A stretch of 64,000 nucleotides of DNA from Curtobacterium sp. Leaf183 (GCF_001424385.1 NZ_LMPO01000008.1:674674-738673), one strand, 5' to 3'; positions 33,313 through 42,038 are shown, numbered from the stretch's first letter. Translations and numbers: made by a program. The notes: generated by a model from the letters alone, not told the origin.

Positions 33313-34182
33313 ATGCACACGCAGGACCTCCTCGCCGCCGACACCGGGATGGGCGCCGTCACGCTCCGGGTCGCCGACCTCGACCGGATGACCGCCTTCT
33401 ACCGGGACGGCGTCCGGCTCACCCTGCTGTCGAACGCCGGTGGGATCGCCGTGCTCGGCCGAGGCGCGACGCCGATCGTGGTCCTGGAACACGCCCCCGA
33501 GCTCCGGCACGCCGGCGCGCACGAGGCCGGGCTGTTCCACACCGCCATCCTGTTCGACACCCGGGCCGACCTGGCCGCGGCGCTGTACTCCGTCGCGACG
33601 CAGTACCCGCAGGCGTTCACGGGCAGCGCCGACCACCTGGTGAGCAACGCCTTCTACTTCACGGATCCCGAGGGCAACGGCGTCGAGCTGTACTGGGACC
33701 GCGACCGCACCGAGTGGTCGTGGACGCACGGCATGGTCGACATGGCGACGATCTCCGTCGACCCGAACCAGTTCCTGCAGGAGCACCTGACGTCGTCCGC
33801 GCTCGAGTCGGCAGCCACTACCCCGGGTCGGGTCGGACACGTGCACCTGTCCGTCGGGGACGTGGCCTCGGCGAAGGCGTTCTACGTCGACCAGCTCGGC
33901 TTCGCGACGACGGCGGGTTGGGGCGAGGCACTGTTCGTCAGCGCCGGCGGCTACCACCACCACATGGCGATGAACACGTGGAACTCCCGCGGTGCCGGAC
34001 GCCGGCAGCTCGCACTCGGCCTGGGGCTCGTCCGCATCGAGGTCCCCGGCGCGGACGACCTCGGCGCGCTGGTCTCGCGGATGCACGACACCGGGGTGCA
34101 GACCGCGGACGACGGGCGGACCGTGGCGTTCGAGGACCCGTGGGCGAACCGCATCGAGGTCACGGCGCCCGGTCGGGGCTGA
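33313..34182 (+). CDS. VOC-family dioxygenase/glyoxalase-like protein
   Basis: This 289-residue protein has two VOC (vicinal oxygen chelate) modules, like CatE-type catechol 2,3-dioxygenases of Bacillus. Module one includes LRVADLDRMTAFYRD and the metal-ligand candidates in GLFHTAILF and GNGVELYWDRDR. Module two includes GHVHLSVGDVASAKAFYVDQ, GYHHHMAMNTW and a terminal NRIEVTA. The expected metal triad is His and Glu residues of these motifs. Such proteins often detoxify catechols and quinones under MhqR-like repressors, which fits the operator upstream; this role is inferred. Confidence 0.88.
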   Translation: MHTQDLLAADTGMGAVTLRVADLDRMTAFYRDGVRLTLLSNAGGIAVLGRGATPIVVLEHAPELRHAGAHEAGLFHTAILFDTRADLAAALYSVATQYPQAFTGSADHLVSNAFYFTDPEGNGVELYWDRDRTEWSWTHGMVDMATISVDPNQFLQEHLTSSALESAATTPGRVGHVHLSVGDVASAKAFYVDQLGFATTAGWGEALFVSAGGYHHHMAMNTWNSRGAGRRQLALGLGLVRIEVPGADDLGALVSRMHDTGVQTADDGRTVAFEDPWANRIEVTAPGRG

Positions 34183-34231
34183 TCCGAGCCCGCGTCTGCC
34201 CGGCTCGGCAGCGTCCGGGCAGGATGGACCC

Positions 34232-34798
34232 ATGAGCGACGACATCCGGTGGGAGGTGGTCGAGGAGAGCGCGCTGAGCCTCCCCGACCACGAGGCGATC
34301 GCAGCGATGCTGGGGCAGGCGTTCCCGGACTGGTCGCACTGGTACGTGGGTGGCCGGAGCTGGTCCGGCATGCAGCCCGAGCGCCGGGTCATCGCGCGCG
34401 ATGCCGACGGCGTCGTCCTGGCCCACGTCGGGATCCGGCGGATGTTCGTCGGCGTCGGCGGCGAGGACGTCCTGATCGGCGACACGGGCCTGGTCGCCGT
34501 CGCACCGACGATGCAGGGCACCGGGATCGGCCGCGAGCTGATGACCCGCACGCAGAGCGTCCTCGAGGGTCTGCGCGTCCCCTTCGGCTTCCTCGGCACC
34601 GGCGAGCGCACCGTCCCGTTCTACGTCCGCATGGGGTGGCACCTGATGGACGACGCCGTCACGACCTTCAGCGCCTTCACGGCGGACGGCGCCGGGGTCT
34701 CGGAGACCGAGCAGGGCGGATGGCTGGTCCTGCCCGTGACGGCGACGGCCGAGGAGTGGCCGGAGGGCCCGATCTGGCTGAACGGCCAGCAGGTCTAG
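34232..34798 (+). CDS. NodA-like GNAT acyltransferase
   Basis: This 188-residue cytoplasmic acyltransferase resembles rhizobial NodA throughout, from memory of that family. The shared features in order are D-IRWEV...L..DH near the N-terminus; GRSWSG..PE.R.IA.DA.G; AH.G..R.F..VG..D.L; GL..V.P...G.GI (the acyl-donor binding loop); L.VPFGF; and a C-terminal LVLPV....EWPEGPI..NG. NodA, about 196 residues, adds a fatty acyl chain to deacetylated chitin oligomers. No nodB or nodC is present here, so Nod factor synthesis is not implied, and another amino-sugar or amine acceptor is likelier. ATG 34232 follows CAGGAT by 6 nt (leaderless-like). Confidence 0.82.
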   Translation: MSDDIRWEVVEESALSLPDHEAIAAMLGQAFPDWSHWYVGGRSWSGMQPERRVIARDADGVVLAHVGIRRMFVGVGGEDVLIGDTGLVAVAPTMQGTGIGRELMTRTQSVLEGLRVPFGFLGTGERTVPFYVRMGWHLMDDAVTTFSAFTADGAGVSETEQGGWLVLPVTATAEEWPEGPIWLNGQQV

Positions 34799-34817
34799 TC
34801 GCGACACACGTCAGACG

Positions 34818-34912
34818 GGCGCGCCCCGCTCAGAGGCAACGCGAAGCGTTGCGCGGGGCGCGCCGACCGAGCCTGCGAGGGAGGACGGTGCCAGCTGGCA
34901 CCGGGCCTCCCG
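34818..34912. terminator. Two hairpins between the NodA-like gene and katA
   Basis: The first hairpin has arms GGCGCGCCCCGC (34818-34829) and GCGGGGCGCGCC (34853-34864), with the inner stem CAACGC/GCGTTG. The second is GGGAGG ... CCTCCC (34879-34912) around the perfect 16-bp palindrome GGTGCCAGCTGGCACC. They separate convergent genes and probably terminate one each. Confidence 0.8.
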
Positions 34913-34933
34913 TCTGCGTGGAGCGGCTGGGGC

Positions 34934-36460
34934 TCAGGCCTCGACCGCGACCTCCGCCGGGTCCTCGTTCGAGCCGGGGGCGCTCGGCGCCACCGCGGCG
35001 CGCACGCGCGCACCCAGGTCGGCGTCGACGTTCGTCCAGTAGGCGAAGACCCGCTCGCGCAGGTCGTCGCGCGTCACCTTGGAGACGTGCCCGGCGATGT
35101 TGCCGACCAGGCGCTCACGTGCGGCGTCGTCGAGGACCTCGCGCACCATGGTGCCCGCCTGGCCGAAGTCGTCGTCCTCGGGGTGGAGCGTCGCCGCGGC
35201 ACGCTGCAGCGCACCGTCCGACTCCCAGCCGGGAGTGTCGTCGGTCGCGGCGGGGTCGGCGTGCGCACCGCCGAGCGAGTTCGGCGCGTAGACGGGGACC
35301 TCGGACTTCTGGAAGTCGAAGCGCATGGCGCCGTCCTTCGAGTACGAGTGGACCTCGTTCTTCGGCGCGTTCACCGGCAGCTGCGCGTGGTTCGTGCCGA
35401 CGCGGTAGCGGTGCGCGTCCGCGTAGCTGAAGATGCGTGCGAGGAGCATCTTGTCCGGACTGGCCGCGATGCCGGGCACGAAGTTCGACGGCGCGAAGGT
35501 GGCCTGCTCGATCTGCGCGAAGTAGTTCTCCGGGTTGCGGTTGAGCTCCATCGTGCCGACCTCGATCAGCGGGTAGTCCGCGTGCGGCCACACCTTCGTC
35601 AGGTCGAACGGGTTGAAGCGGTAGCTGGCGGCGTCCTCGTACGGCATGACCTGCACCTTGAGGGTCCAGCGCGGGAAGTCGTTGCGCTCGATCGCCTCGT
35701 GCAGGTCGCGGATGTGGAAGTCCGCGTCCTCACCGGCGATGCGGTCGGCGTCCTCCTGCGTCAGGGTCTTGTGGCCCTGCTCGGTGATGAAGTGGTACTT
35801 CACCCAGAAGCGCTCGCCCTCGGCGTTGATCCACTGGTACGTGTGCGACCCGAAGCCGTCCATGTTCCGCCAGCTCGCCGGCAGGCCGCGGTCGCCCATC
35901 AGCCACGTGACCTGGTGCGCCGACTCGGGCGAGAGGGTCCAGAAGTCCCACTGCATGTCGTGGTCGCGCAGGTGCGAGCCCGGCAGGCGCTTCTGCGAGC
36001 GGATGAAGTCGGGGAACTTGATGCCGTCACGGATGAAGAACACGGGCGTGTTGTTGCCGACGAGGTCGTAGTTGCCCTCGGACGTGTAGAACTTCAGCGC
36101 GAAGCCACGGGGGTCGCGCCAGGTGTCCGGGGAGCCCTGCTCGCCGGCGACGCTCGAGAAGCGGGCGAGCATCTCGGTCTGCTGGCCCGGCTGCAGGAAC
36201 GCGGCGCGGGTGTACTTGCTGATGTCGTGCGTGATCGTCAGGGTGCCGAACGCGCCGCCGCCCTTGGCGTGGACGACGCGCTCCGGGATGCGCTCGCGGT
36301 TGAACTGCGCGAGCTTCTCGACCAGGTAGTGGTCGTGCAGCGCGAGGGGGCCGTCGGCCCCGACGCCCATCGAGTGCTGGTCGCTCGAGACGGGTGCCCC
36401 GCTGTTGGTCGTGGTGGTCGGGGTGCCGGTCGGCTGGTCGGTCGTGTTCTGGTCGGACAC
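34934..36460 (-). CDS. katA: Monofunctional haem catalase (clade 3-like)
   Basis: This haem catalase of 508 residues converts hydrogen peroxide to water and oxygen in the cytoplasm. The catalytic His64 is in [12 protein letters not shown], the catalytic Asn is in [12 protein letters not shown] (136-137), and the proximal haem ligand Tyr346 is in [12 protein letters not shown]. The length is typical of small-subunit catalases. A disordered Thr-rich N-terminus precedes the core. The start is GTG 36460 after AGGAGGAACC. It lies downstream of a Fur-family gene on the same strand, the classical arrangement for peroxide-responsive control, although 170 bp separate them. Confidence 0.96.
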   Translation of the reverse strand: MSDQNTTDQPTGTPTTTTNSGAPVSSDQHSMGVGADGPLALHDHYLVEKLAQFNRERIPERVVHAKGGGAFGTLTITHDISKYTRAAFLQPGQQTEMLARFSSVAGEQGSPDTWRDPRGFALKFYTSEGNYDLVGNNTPVFFIRDGIKFPDFIRSQKRLPGSHLRDHDMQWDFWTLSPESAHQVTWLMGDRGLPASWRNMDGFGSHTYQWINAEGERFWVKYHFITEQGHKTLTQEDADRIAGEDADFHIRDLHEAIERNDFPRWTLKVQVMPYEDAASYRFNPFDLTKVWPHADYPLIEVGTMELNRNPENYFAQIEQATFAPSNFVPGIAASPDKMLLARIFSYADAHRYRVGTNHAQLPVNAPKNEVHSYSKDGAMRFDFQKSEVPVYAPNSLGGAHADPAATDDTPGWESDGALQRAAATLHPEDDDFGQAGTMVREVLDDAARERLVGNIAGHVSKVTRDDLRERVFAYWTNVDADLGARVRAAVAPSAPGSNEDPAEVAVEA

Positions 36461-36510
36461 GGTTCCTCCTCGGTTGGGACGGTGGTGCGGTCAGGGTTGC
36501 TCGGGTGGTC

Positions 36511-36592
36511 TGTGCGGTGCGGTGCGGTGCGCGGGTGCGGTGCGCGGGTGCGCTGTGCGGGTGCGGCGCGCGCTGCGGGTCGGTGCGCTGCG
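36511..36592. repeat. GTGCGG/GCGGGTGC low-complexity spacer between fur and katA
   Basis: Short GC-rich words (GTGCGG, GCGCGGGTGC) are repeated irregularly for about 80 bp in the fur-katA spacer. The pattern looks like replication slippage; a role as an mRNA structural element between the two cistrons is possible. Confidence 0.6.
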
Positions 36593-36630
36593 GTTCGTCC
36601 GTGGCGCCGGTCGCGGTCGGCGCGTGCGCG

Positions 36631-37071
36631 CTACGCCAGAACCGGCTCGTCGTCGCGCTCGGCCGCGGCACACCGTTCGCAGATCCCCCAGTAGGTGACC
36701 TCGGCGGTGGTGACGGCGAAGCCGTGGGCGTCGGACGGCGTCAGGCAGGGCGCATGCCCGACGGCGCAGTCGACGTCGGCGATGGTCCCGCACATCGTGC
36801 ACACGATGTGGTGGTGGTTGTCCCCGGTGCGGCGTTCGTAGCGCGCCGGGCTGCCCGCGGGCTCGATGCGACGCACCAACCCGACGCCGGTCAGCGCGGC
36901 GAGGACGCCGTACACCGCCTGGTGACTCGTGGTCGGCAGCTCGGAGGCCAAGGCCGTCACGATGTCGTCGGCCGTTGCGTGCGGCAGGGTCTCGGTCGCG
37001 CGCAGGACCGCCAGACGAGGGGTCGTCACCCGCAGGCCCGCGGTGCGGAGCAGCTCGGCGTCGCCGTCCAT
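36631..37071 (-). CDS. Fur-family regulator (peroxide/metal sensor)
   Basis: This 146-residue regulator has an N-terminal winged helix (LLRTAGLRVTTPRLAVLRAT ... TTSHQAVYGVLAALTGVGLV). The dimerisation/metal domain contains DNHHHIVCTMCGTI and a second CxxC in ICERC, giving the structural zinc site. Location directly upstream of katA indicates a PerR/FurA-type role in peroxide response rather than iron uptake. ATG 37071 has AAGGGGG upstream. A dyad TCTTG-N7-CAAGA precedes it and suggests autoregulation. Confidence 0.92.
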   Translation of the reverse strand: MDGDAELLRTAGLRVTTPRLAVLRATETLPHATADDIVTALASELPTTSHQAVYGVLAALTGVGLVRRIEPAGSPARYERRTGDNHHHIVCTMCGTIADVDCAVGHAPCLTPSDAHGFAVTTAEVTYWGICERCAAAERDDEPVLA

Positions 37072-37083
37072 GAGACCCCCTTC

Positions 37084-37100
37084 TCTTGCAGCATTCAAGA
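37084..37100. promoter_or_regulatory. Fur/PerR-like dyad upstream of fur-katA
   Basis: TCTTG (37084-37088) and CAAGA (37096-37100) form an inverted repeat with a 7-bp centre, 13 bp upstream of the fur start codon and in an AT-richer stretch. This is the expected place for an autoregulatory site. Confidence 0.6.
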
Positions 37101-37226
37101 CAACTGCGACCCTACACGACATCGGGCGCGGGACGCATTCCGCTACCGGAATACAATGTGTCACGGTTCGGTCGCGATCAGCTGGACGGACCATGGGAAG
37201 CCCCGACCGGCCGGTAGCGTCGCGCC

Positions 37227-38519
37227 ATGTCCACTCAGCCGGTACAGACCAGCGTGGACGCCCGGGGGATCATCGCGCAGCGAGACCTGGTCGTCGACCT
37301 CATCCGGACGGCCTGCGTCGTCCTCGTCGTCATCGTGCACGTCACGATGGTCGGGATCGCCGCCGACGACGCCGGCATCCGTGTCACCAGCCCACTGCAG
37401 CAGGCGGACTGGTACGTGCCGGCCACCTGGGTCGGCCAGGTGATGCCCCTGTTCTTCGTCGTGGGCGGGTTCGCCAGCGCGGTCGGGTGGCGGAGCACCC
37501 TGGCCCGGGGCGGCGGTGCCCGCGACTGGTACGCGACCCGGTTGGTCCGGTTGTTCCGCCCGGCGGTCCCGCTCCTGGTCGTGCTCGCGCTGGGACTCGG
37601 CGTCGCCACGGCGCTCGGCACACCGGCCGACCTGTTGGCCACGGTGGCGTTCGGCATCGGGTCGCCGCTGTGGTTCCTCGCTGCCTACGGCATCACCCAG
37701 TGCTGCGTCCCCCTGATGGCCCGACTGCACGCCAGCGCCCCGTGGCGCACGCTCGGCATGCTGCTCCTGCTGGCAGGACTGGTCGACGCCGTCCGGCTGA
37801 CGACCGGGGTCGCCGACGTCGGGCTGCTCAACCTCGGTCCGGTGTGGTTGTTCGCGCAGCAGCTCGGGTTCCTGTGGGCGGACGGGTGGTTCCGGCAGCG
37901 GTCGCGTGCGCTGCTCGCCGTCGTCGCCGTCCTGACCTACGCCGTCACCGTGCCGATCACGCTGGTCGGACTGTGGTCGCCGGACATGCTGCAGGACCTC
38001 AACCCGCCGATGCTGCCGCTGGCACTGCTGGCCGTGGCGCAGGTGTGTCTGGTGCAGGTCCTGCACGCGCCACTGTCGCGGCTCATGCACACCCGCGCCG
38101 CGCAGGGCGTCGTGTTCCTGCTCGGCCGTGACGGCATGACCGTCTACCTGTGGCACCTGCCGCTCTTCATCGCGCTCAACGGCATCGCGCTGTTCATCGG
38201 CGTCCCGTTCCCCGCGCCCGGCTCGGCGACGTGGTGGGCGACCCGGGCCGTGGCCGTGGTCGTGGTCCTCGCGACGGCGCTGGCGGTGGCGCGGGGGCTG
38301 CGCTGGTTCGACCGACCGCTCCCCCGCCTGGTCCCCGGCTCCGACCGCCCCGCCTGGCCGGTCGTCGCGCTCGCCGTCCTGTGCACGGTCGGCCCGGCGT
38401 TCGTCGTGATGCAGCTCCACCTGTCGTTCGGGGTCGCAGTGCTGGGCGCGGTGCTGGTGCCGATCGGCGTGTGGCTGCTGTCCCGCACGGTGCCGGCGGC
38501 GGGCGTCACGCGGATCTGA
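37227..38519 (+). CDS. Acyltransferase-3 family membrane protein
   Basis: This 430-residue integral membrane O-acyltransferase has about ten TM helices. The acyltransferase-3 signature begins QRDLVVDLIRTACVVLVVIV followed by His in the first TM. PLFFVVGGFASAVG follows, then YATRLVRLFRPAVPLLV and GMTVYLWHLPLFIALNG near the C-terminus. The family modifies exported glycans or lipids. ATG 37227 lies 6 nt after TAGCGT (37215-37220), a leaderless start. There is no glycan gene cluster around it. Confidence 0.9.
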   Translation: MSTQPVQTSVDARGIIAQRDLVVDLIRTACVVLVVIVHVTMVGIAADDAGIRVTSPLQQADWYVPATWVGQVMPLFFVVGGFASAVGWRSTLARGGGARDWYATRLVRLFRPAVPLLVVLALGLGVATALGTPADLLATVAFGIGSPLWFLAAYGITQCCVPLMARLHASAPWRTLGMLLLLAGLVDAVRLTTGVADVGLLNLGPVWLFAQQLGFLWADGWFRQRSRALLAVVAVLTYAVTVPITLVGLWSPDMLQDLNPPMLPLALLAVAQVCLVQVLHAPLSRLMHTRAAQGVVFLLGRDGMTVYLWHLPLFIALNGIALFIGVPFPAPGSATWWATRAVAVVVVLATALAVARGLRWFDRPLPRLVPGSDRPAWPVVALAVLCTVGPAFVVMQLHLSFGVAVLGAVLVPIGVWLLSRTVPAAGVTRI

Positions 38520-38589
38520 ACCCGTTCTCACCGGATCGGCACCGGCTCCGAGCGGCGCCGGTCCTCCGGAGGCCGAGGATGATCGTGCG

Positions 38590-38605
38590 GCGCGATCGCG
38601 CCGTG
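38590..38605. repeat. 16-bp perfect palindrome CGGCGCGATCGCGCCG
   Basis: This palindrome lies between the acyltransferase gene and the CtaG-like gene, just upstream of the latter's ribosome site. It could be a terminator stem or an operator. Confidence 0.6.
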
Positions 38606-38622
38606 CGACCCAGGAGGCCCCC

Positions 38623-39498
38623 ACGCCGTCACCGTCCGAGTTCTGGAGCATCTGGCACCTCGATCCGCTCGCGGTCGCCATGATCCTGGTCGCCGCGGTG
38701 GCCTACGGCTGGTGGCTCGTCGGTGCCCACCGTCGCGGCACCGGATGGCCGTGGTGGCGGTCGCTGTCTTTCGTCGCAGCACTGGCGCTGTTCGGCGTCC
38801 TGCAGTTCGGCATCGTCGGCGTGTACGACCAGACCCTGCGCTGGGCGTTCGTCCTGCGGCTCGCGCTGCTGTTCTTCGCGGTCCCGACGTTCGCTGCGAT
38901 CGGCGCGCCGCTCGCGCTGCTCCGGACGGGAGGCCCTGCTCGCCTCGCCGACGCCGCCACCGCCGTCATGCGGTCGCGTCCGGTGCGGGTGCTCGGCACC
39001 GCAATCGTGTCGCCCCTGGTCGCCCTCGCGCTGTTCTGTCTCCTGCTGACTCCGCTGTCGGCGGCGATCCGCACGTCCGCGGTGGGGGCCGTCGCGATCA
39101 CGGTGCTCGTCCCGATGCTCGGGTTCGGGCTGCTCGCTCCGCTGTCCGAACCGGGACTGCTGCGCTCATCGACGTTCGTCACGGCGGAGTTCCTGCTGGC
39201 GTTCGTGGAGCTCATGCTCGACGCGATCCCGGGCATCGTGCTGCGCATCACGAACCACGTGCTCGACGGCGCGACCGTGATGGCCTCGGGGCCCGCCTGG
39301 TTCCCGTCACCGCTCCGCGACCAGCACCTGGCGGGCGACCTGCTGTGGTTCATCGCCGAGGTGGCGGACATCCCCGTGCTGATCTCGCTGTTCATCCGGT
39401 GGCAGCGGACCGACCGCCGCGAGGCCCGCGCCGTCGACGCCCTCTCCGACGACGAGATGGACGCCCTGACCCGCGAGCACCTGTCCCGCCGCAGGTGA
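38623..39498 (+). CDS. CtaG-like cytochrome c oxidase assembly membrane protein; start appears to be ACG
   Basis: This multi-pass membrane protein of the caa3_CtaG type (about seven TM helices) is used in copper delivery and assembly of cytochrome c oxidase. The conserved extracytoplasmic opening FWSIWHLDPLAVAM, with its W-x-DP pattern, precedes TM1. Family features such as VYDQTLRW, GAPLALL, and His in ITNHVLDGATVMA follow. AGGAGG (38612-38617) is followed after 5 nt by ACG at 38623, in frame, where ATG is expected. The next in-frame ATG is 38680, has no ribosome site and would remove the WHLDP segment. From 38623 the protein has 291 residues, from 38680 it has 272. Confidence 0.8.
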   Translation, partial: TPSPSEFWSIWHLDPLAVAMILVAAVAYGWWLVGAHRRGTGWPWWRSLSFVAALALFGVLQFGIVGVYDQTLRWAFVLRLALLFFAVPTFAAIGAPLALLRTGGPARLADAATAVMRSRPVRVLGTAIVSPLVALALFCLLLTPLSAAIRTSAVGAVAITVLVPMLGFGLLAPLSEPGLLRSSTFVTAEFLLAFVELMLDAIPGIVLRITNHVLDGATVMASGPAWFPSPLRDQHLAGDLLWFIAEVADIPVLISLFIRWQRTDRREARAVDALSDDEMDALTREHLSRRR

Positions 39499-39546
39499 GG
39501 CGGGCGCGGCGGACGCAGGGGCGGCGGCGGGCGGAGCCGACTCGGA

Positions 39547-39646
39547 ACGACAGAGTCGATGTCGTACGACAGCGGTGTTGTCGCATCGTCGGCAGGGCTG
39601 CCCCGACCGCGACGAAGTCGACGTCGTACGACAGCGGTGTTGTCGC
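39547..39646. repeat. Two copies of the GTCGTACGAC intergenic element
   Basis: Two copies with GTCGTACGAC cores at 39561-39570 and 39623-39632 (62-bp spacing) share about 35 bp of sequence reading on through GCGGTGTTGTCGC. The reverse strand of the 17.3-kb array reads the same core followed by two bases, CGGTG, one base and TGTCGC, so the two loci belong to one family. The spacer again separates convergent genes. Confidence 0.85.
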
Positions 39647-39742
39647 CTCGGACTGCATCGAGGAGCCGCCGGTGCTCGCCCGGTGTCGGGACATGCGGAC
39701 GCAGCGAGCGACAGCGGGCATGGACAGGCGCCCGGACACAAC

Positions 39743-39776
39743 GACGCCCCCGACCACATGTGCGATCGGGGGCGTC
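39743..39776. terminator. Terminator hairpin of the MFS gene
   Basis: Perfect 11-bp arms GACGCCCCCGA (39743-39753) and TCGGGGGCGTC (39766-39776) lie just beyond the MFS stop codon in a convergent spacer. Confidence 0.8.
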
Positions 39777-39789
39777 CTGGGTACGCGGG

Positions 39790-41433
39790 CTACTCGGCGC
39801 CGGAGTGCCGTCCGTGGTGGTCGGCTGCGGCCAGCTCCTCCTCGGGTGAGGTGGGCGCGGGAGCCGCAGCGTGGATGCCGTGTCCGGTCGGGGCAGCCGG
39901 CTGCTCCGCCGCGGCGCCGGGCTGAGTCGCGACGGAACCGGTCTGGCTCCAGGCGACGGTCTGCTTCGGCTTCGCCAGGAACAGTGCCGCGACGATCGCG
40001 ACGACGAGCACCACGGCGGGCAGCACCAGCGACTGGCCCATCGCGGTCGCGAACGGCTGCTGGAGGAAGGCGGGCAGCCCACCGACCTGCTGCTCGGCGC
40101 CACCGGCCGACGCCCCGCCCGACTGCGCCGGGAAGTTCGCGGTGATCCGGGCCTCGATCAGGGCGGCGATGCCGGCGGAACCGAGCACCGCACCGATCTG
40201 ACGGGTCGTGTTGTAGACGCCCGAGCCGGCACCCGCGAGCTTGGGCGGGAGGTTGCGCGTGGCCGAGACGGACAGCGGTCCCCACATGCAGGCGTTGGCC
40301 AGACCGAGCAGGGCACTCGGCAGAAGCGTCCAGCCCCAGTCGGCACCCGACCAGAGCAGCGCACCGAACCAGAACAGCCCGCCCGAGAAGCACGCGAGGC
40401 CGAACGCCGCGACCCAGCGCGGGTTCCACTTGTTGAGGTTCTTGCCGACGAGCGGCGCGAGCCCCGCGGAGATGACCGCCTGGGGCACGAGCAGCAGCGC
40501 GGCCTGGGTCGGGGAGAAGCGCAGGACGTCCTGCGCCCAGAGCATGATCGGCAGCGCGAACGACGAGATCGCGACACCGACGGCGGTGATGGCGACGTTG
40601 GCCAGGGTGAAGTTGCGGTCCTTGAACAGGCCGAGGGGCAGCAGCGGCTCCCCCTTCTGCACGCCCTGCCACACCACGAAGGCGACGAGCACGACGATGC
40701 CGGTGATGATCAGCGACCAGACCGAGATCGGGCCGGTGATGACGCCCCAGTCGTAGGTCTCGCCCTCCTGGATGCCGAAGACGAGCAGGAAGAGCCCGAC
40801 GGCACTGAGCACGATGCCGAGGTAGTCGAAGCGGTGGCCGTGGCGCTCGAACGACGGGACGAAGCGCTGCGCCAGCACGAAGGCGACGACACCGACCGGC
40901 ACGTTCACGAAGAAGATCCACTCCCAGCCGAAGCCGTCGACGAGCAGGCCGCCGACGATCGGGCCGACGAGCGAGGCGACACCGGCGACCGCGCCCCAGA
41001 GGCCCATCGCCGCGCCGCGGTTCTGCGGCGGGAAGATGCGCGTGATGACGGACATGGTCTGCGGCGTCATCATGGCGGCGCCGAGGCCCTGGACGACACG
41101 GGCGAGGATCAGCATCTCGATCGAGCCCGAGAAACCACACCACAGGCTGGCGAGGGTGAAGACGACGAGGCCGACCTGGTACAGGACCTTCGGGCCGAAG
41201 CGGTCACCGAGTCGGCCCGTGATGAGCAGCGGCACCGCGTAGGCGAGCAGGTAGGCGCTGGTCACCCAGATGACGCTGTTGATGTCGGCGTTCAGCTTCT
41301 CGGCGATGGTGGGGGTGGCGACGGACACGATCGTGGAGTCGACCAGGATCATGAAGAAGCCGACGACGAGCGCCCAGAGGGCGGGCCACGGCTTCTTCTC
41401 GGTGCCCGTGGGGGGCGACGTGACGGAGGTCAT
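39790..41433 (-). CDS. DHA2-family MFS drug exporter
   Basis: This 547-residue proton antiporter has 14 TM helices. The motif A-like loop LLITGRLGDRFGPKVLYQVG and the first-helix motif VDSTIVSVATPTIAEKL are diagnostic of DHA2 (EmrB/QacA) transporters. Motif C is in GLWGAVAGVASLVGPIVGG. A His/Ala/Pro-rich cytoplasmic tail ends the protein. Its ATG (41433) overlaps the stop of the padR gene (ATGA), so regulator and pump are made from one mRNA. It most likely exports a toxic organic compound that the PadR protein senses. Confidence 0.94.
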   Translation of the reverse strand: MTSVTSPPTGTEKKPWPALWALVVGFFMILVDSTIVSVATPTIAEKLNADINSVIWVTSAYLLAYAVPLLITGRLGDRFGPKVLYQVGLVVFTLASLWCGFSGSIEMLILARVVQGLGAAMMTPQTMSVITRIFPPQNRGAAMGLWGAVAGVASLVGPIVGGLLVDGFGWEWIFFVNVPVGVVAFVLAQRFVPSFERHGHRFDYLGIVLSAVGLFLLVFGIQEGETYDWGVITGPISVWSLIITGIVVLVAFVVWQGVQKGEPLLPLGLFKDRNFTLANVAITAVGVAISSFALPIMLWAQDVLRFSPTQAALLLVPQAVISAGLAPLVGKNLNKWNPRWVAAFGLACFSGGLFWFGALLWSGADWGWTLLPSALLGLANACMWGPLSVSATRNLPPKLAGAGSGVYNTTRQIGAVLGSAGIAALIEARITANFPAQSGGASAGGAEQQVGGLPAFLQQPFATAMGQSLVLPAVVLVVAIVAALFLAKPKQTVAWSQTGSVATQPGAAAEQPAAPTGHGIHAAAPAPTSPEEELAAADHHGRHSGAE

Positions 41434-42038
41434 CGAGTGGGTTCCTTGCTGTTCGTGGGGTTCTGCGTCGGGACGGCCGGGCCGTCCCAGGGGATGTCGC
41501 CGCGCTCGATGCGGGCGACGGTGGCACGGAGCCACTCGATCTGTGCGGTGAGCATCGCATGCACGTAGGACACGTCGAGCCAGTAGCGGTCGGCGAGCTG
41601 CTTGGCGTGGATGTCGCGCACGGCGCCGTCGTACTCGTCGCGTTCGTGTTCGAGCGCGACGATCCGGACCCGGACCGCATCGACGGCCTCGTCCTTCGGC
41701 AGGTTCTCGAGCACCGACAGCGCCAGGTGGAACTCGGGGTACTCGTCGGCGGGCTCGGCGACCATGCGCCGGAGCCCCTCGGCGAGCGCGGTCCGTCCCG
41801 CGTCGGTGATCGTGTAGGTCGTCCGCTCGGGGCGGTTGCCGTCGCGGTCGGTGCCGACCACCTCGGCCAGGCCGAGCTCTGCGAGGCGCCCGACCTGGTG
41901 GTAGAGCGTGCCGGGCCGGACCTTGACGTTCCGTTCCTCGCGGCGGTGGACCATGGTCTGGAACATCTCGTACGGGTGCATCGGCGCTTCGTTCAGCAGG
42001 TCCAGCGCGGCGAACGCGAGGGGCGTGAGCGACGTCAT
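41430..42038 (-). CDS. PadR-family transcriptional regulator
   Basis: This 202-residue regulator has an N-terminal PadR winged helix (LTPLAFAALDLLNEAPMHPY then EMFQTMVHRREERNVKVRPG, ... GRLAELGLAEVVGTDRDGNR). The C-terminal helical domain includes LEHERDEYDGAVRDIHAKQL. ATG 42038 has CAGGAGG upstream. It heads the padR-MFS operon and diverges from purS. The dyad TATTC-N6-GAATA in the spacer is its probable operator. Confidence 0.93.
   Translation of the reverse strand: MTSLTPLAFAALDLLNEAPMHPYEMFQTMVHRREERNVKVRPGTLYHQVGRLAELGLAEVVGTDRDGNRPERTTYTITDAGRTALAEGLRRMVAEPADEYPEFHLALSVLENLPKDEAVDAVRVRIVALEHERDEYDGAVRDIHAKQLADRYWLDVSYVHAMLTAQIEWLRATVARIERGDIPWDGPAVPTQNPTNSKEPTR

Noticed and set aside
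33862-34798. Nod factor biosynthesis cluster around the NodA-like gene
   Set aside because: The neighbours are a VOC dioxygenase and catalase; no chitin synthase, deacetylase or acyl carrier gene is present.
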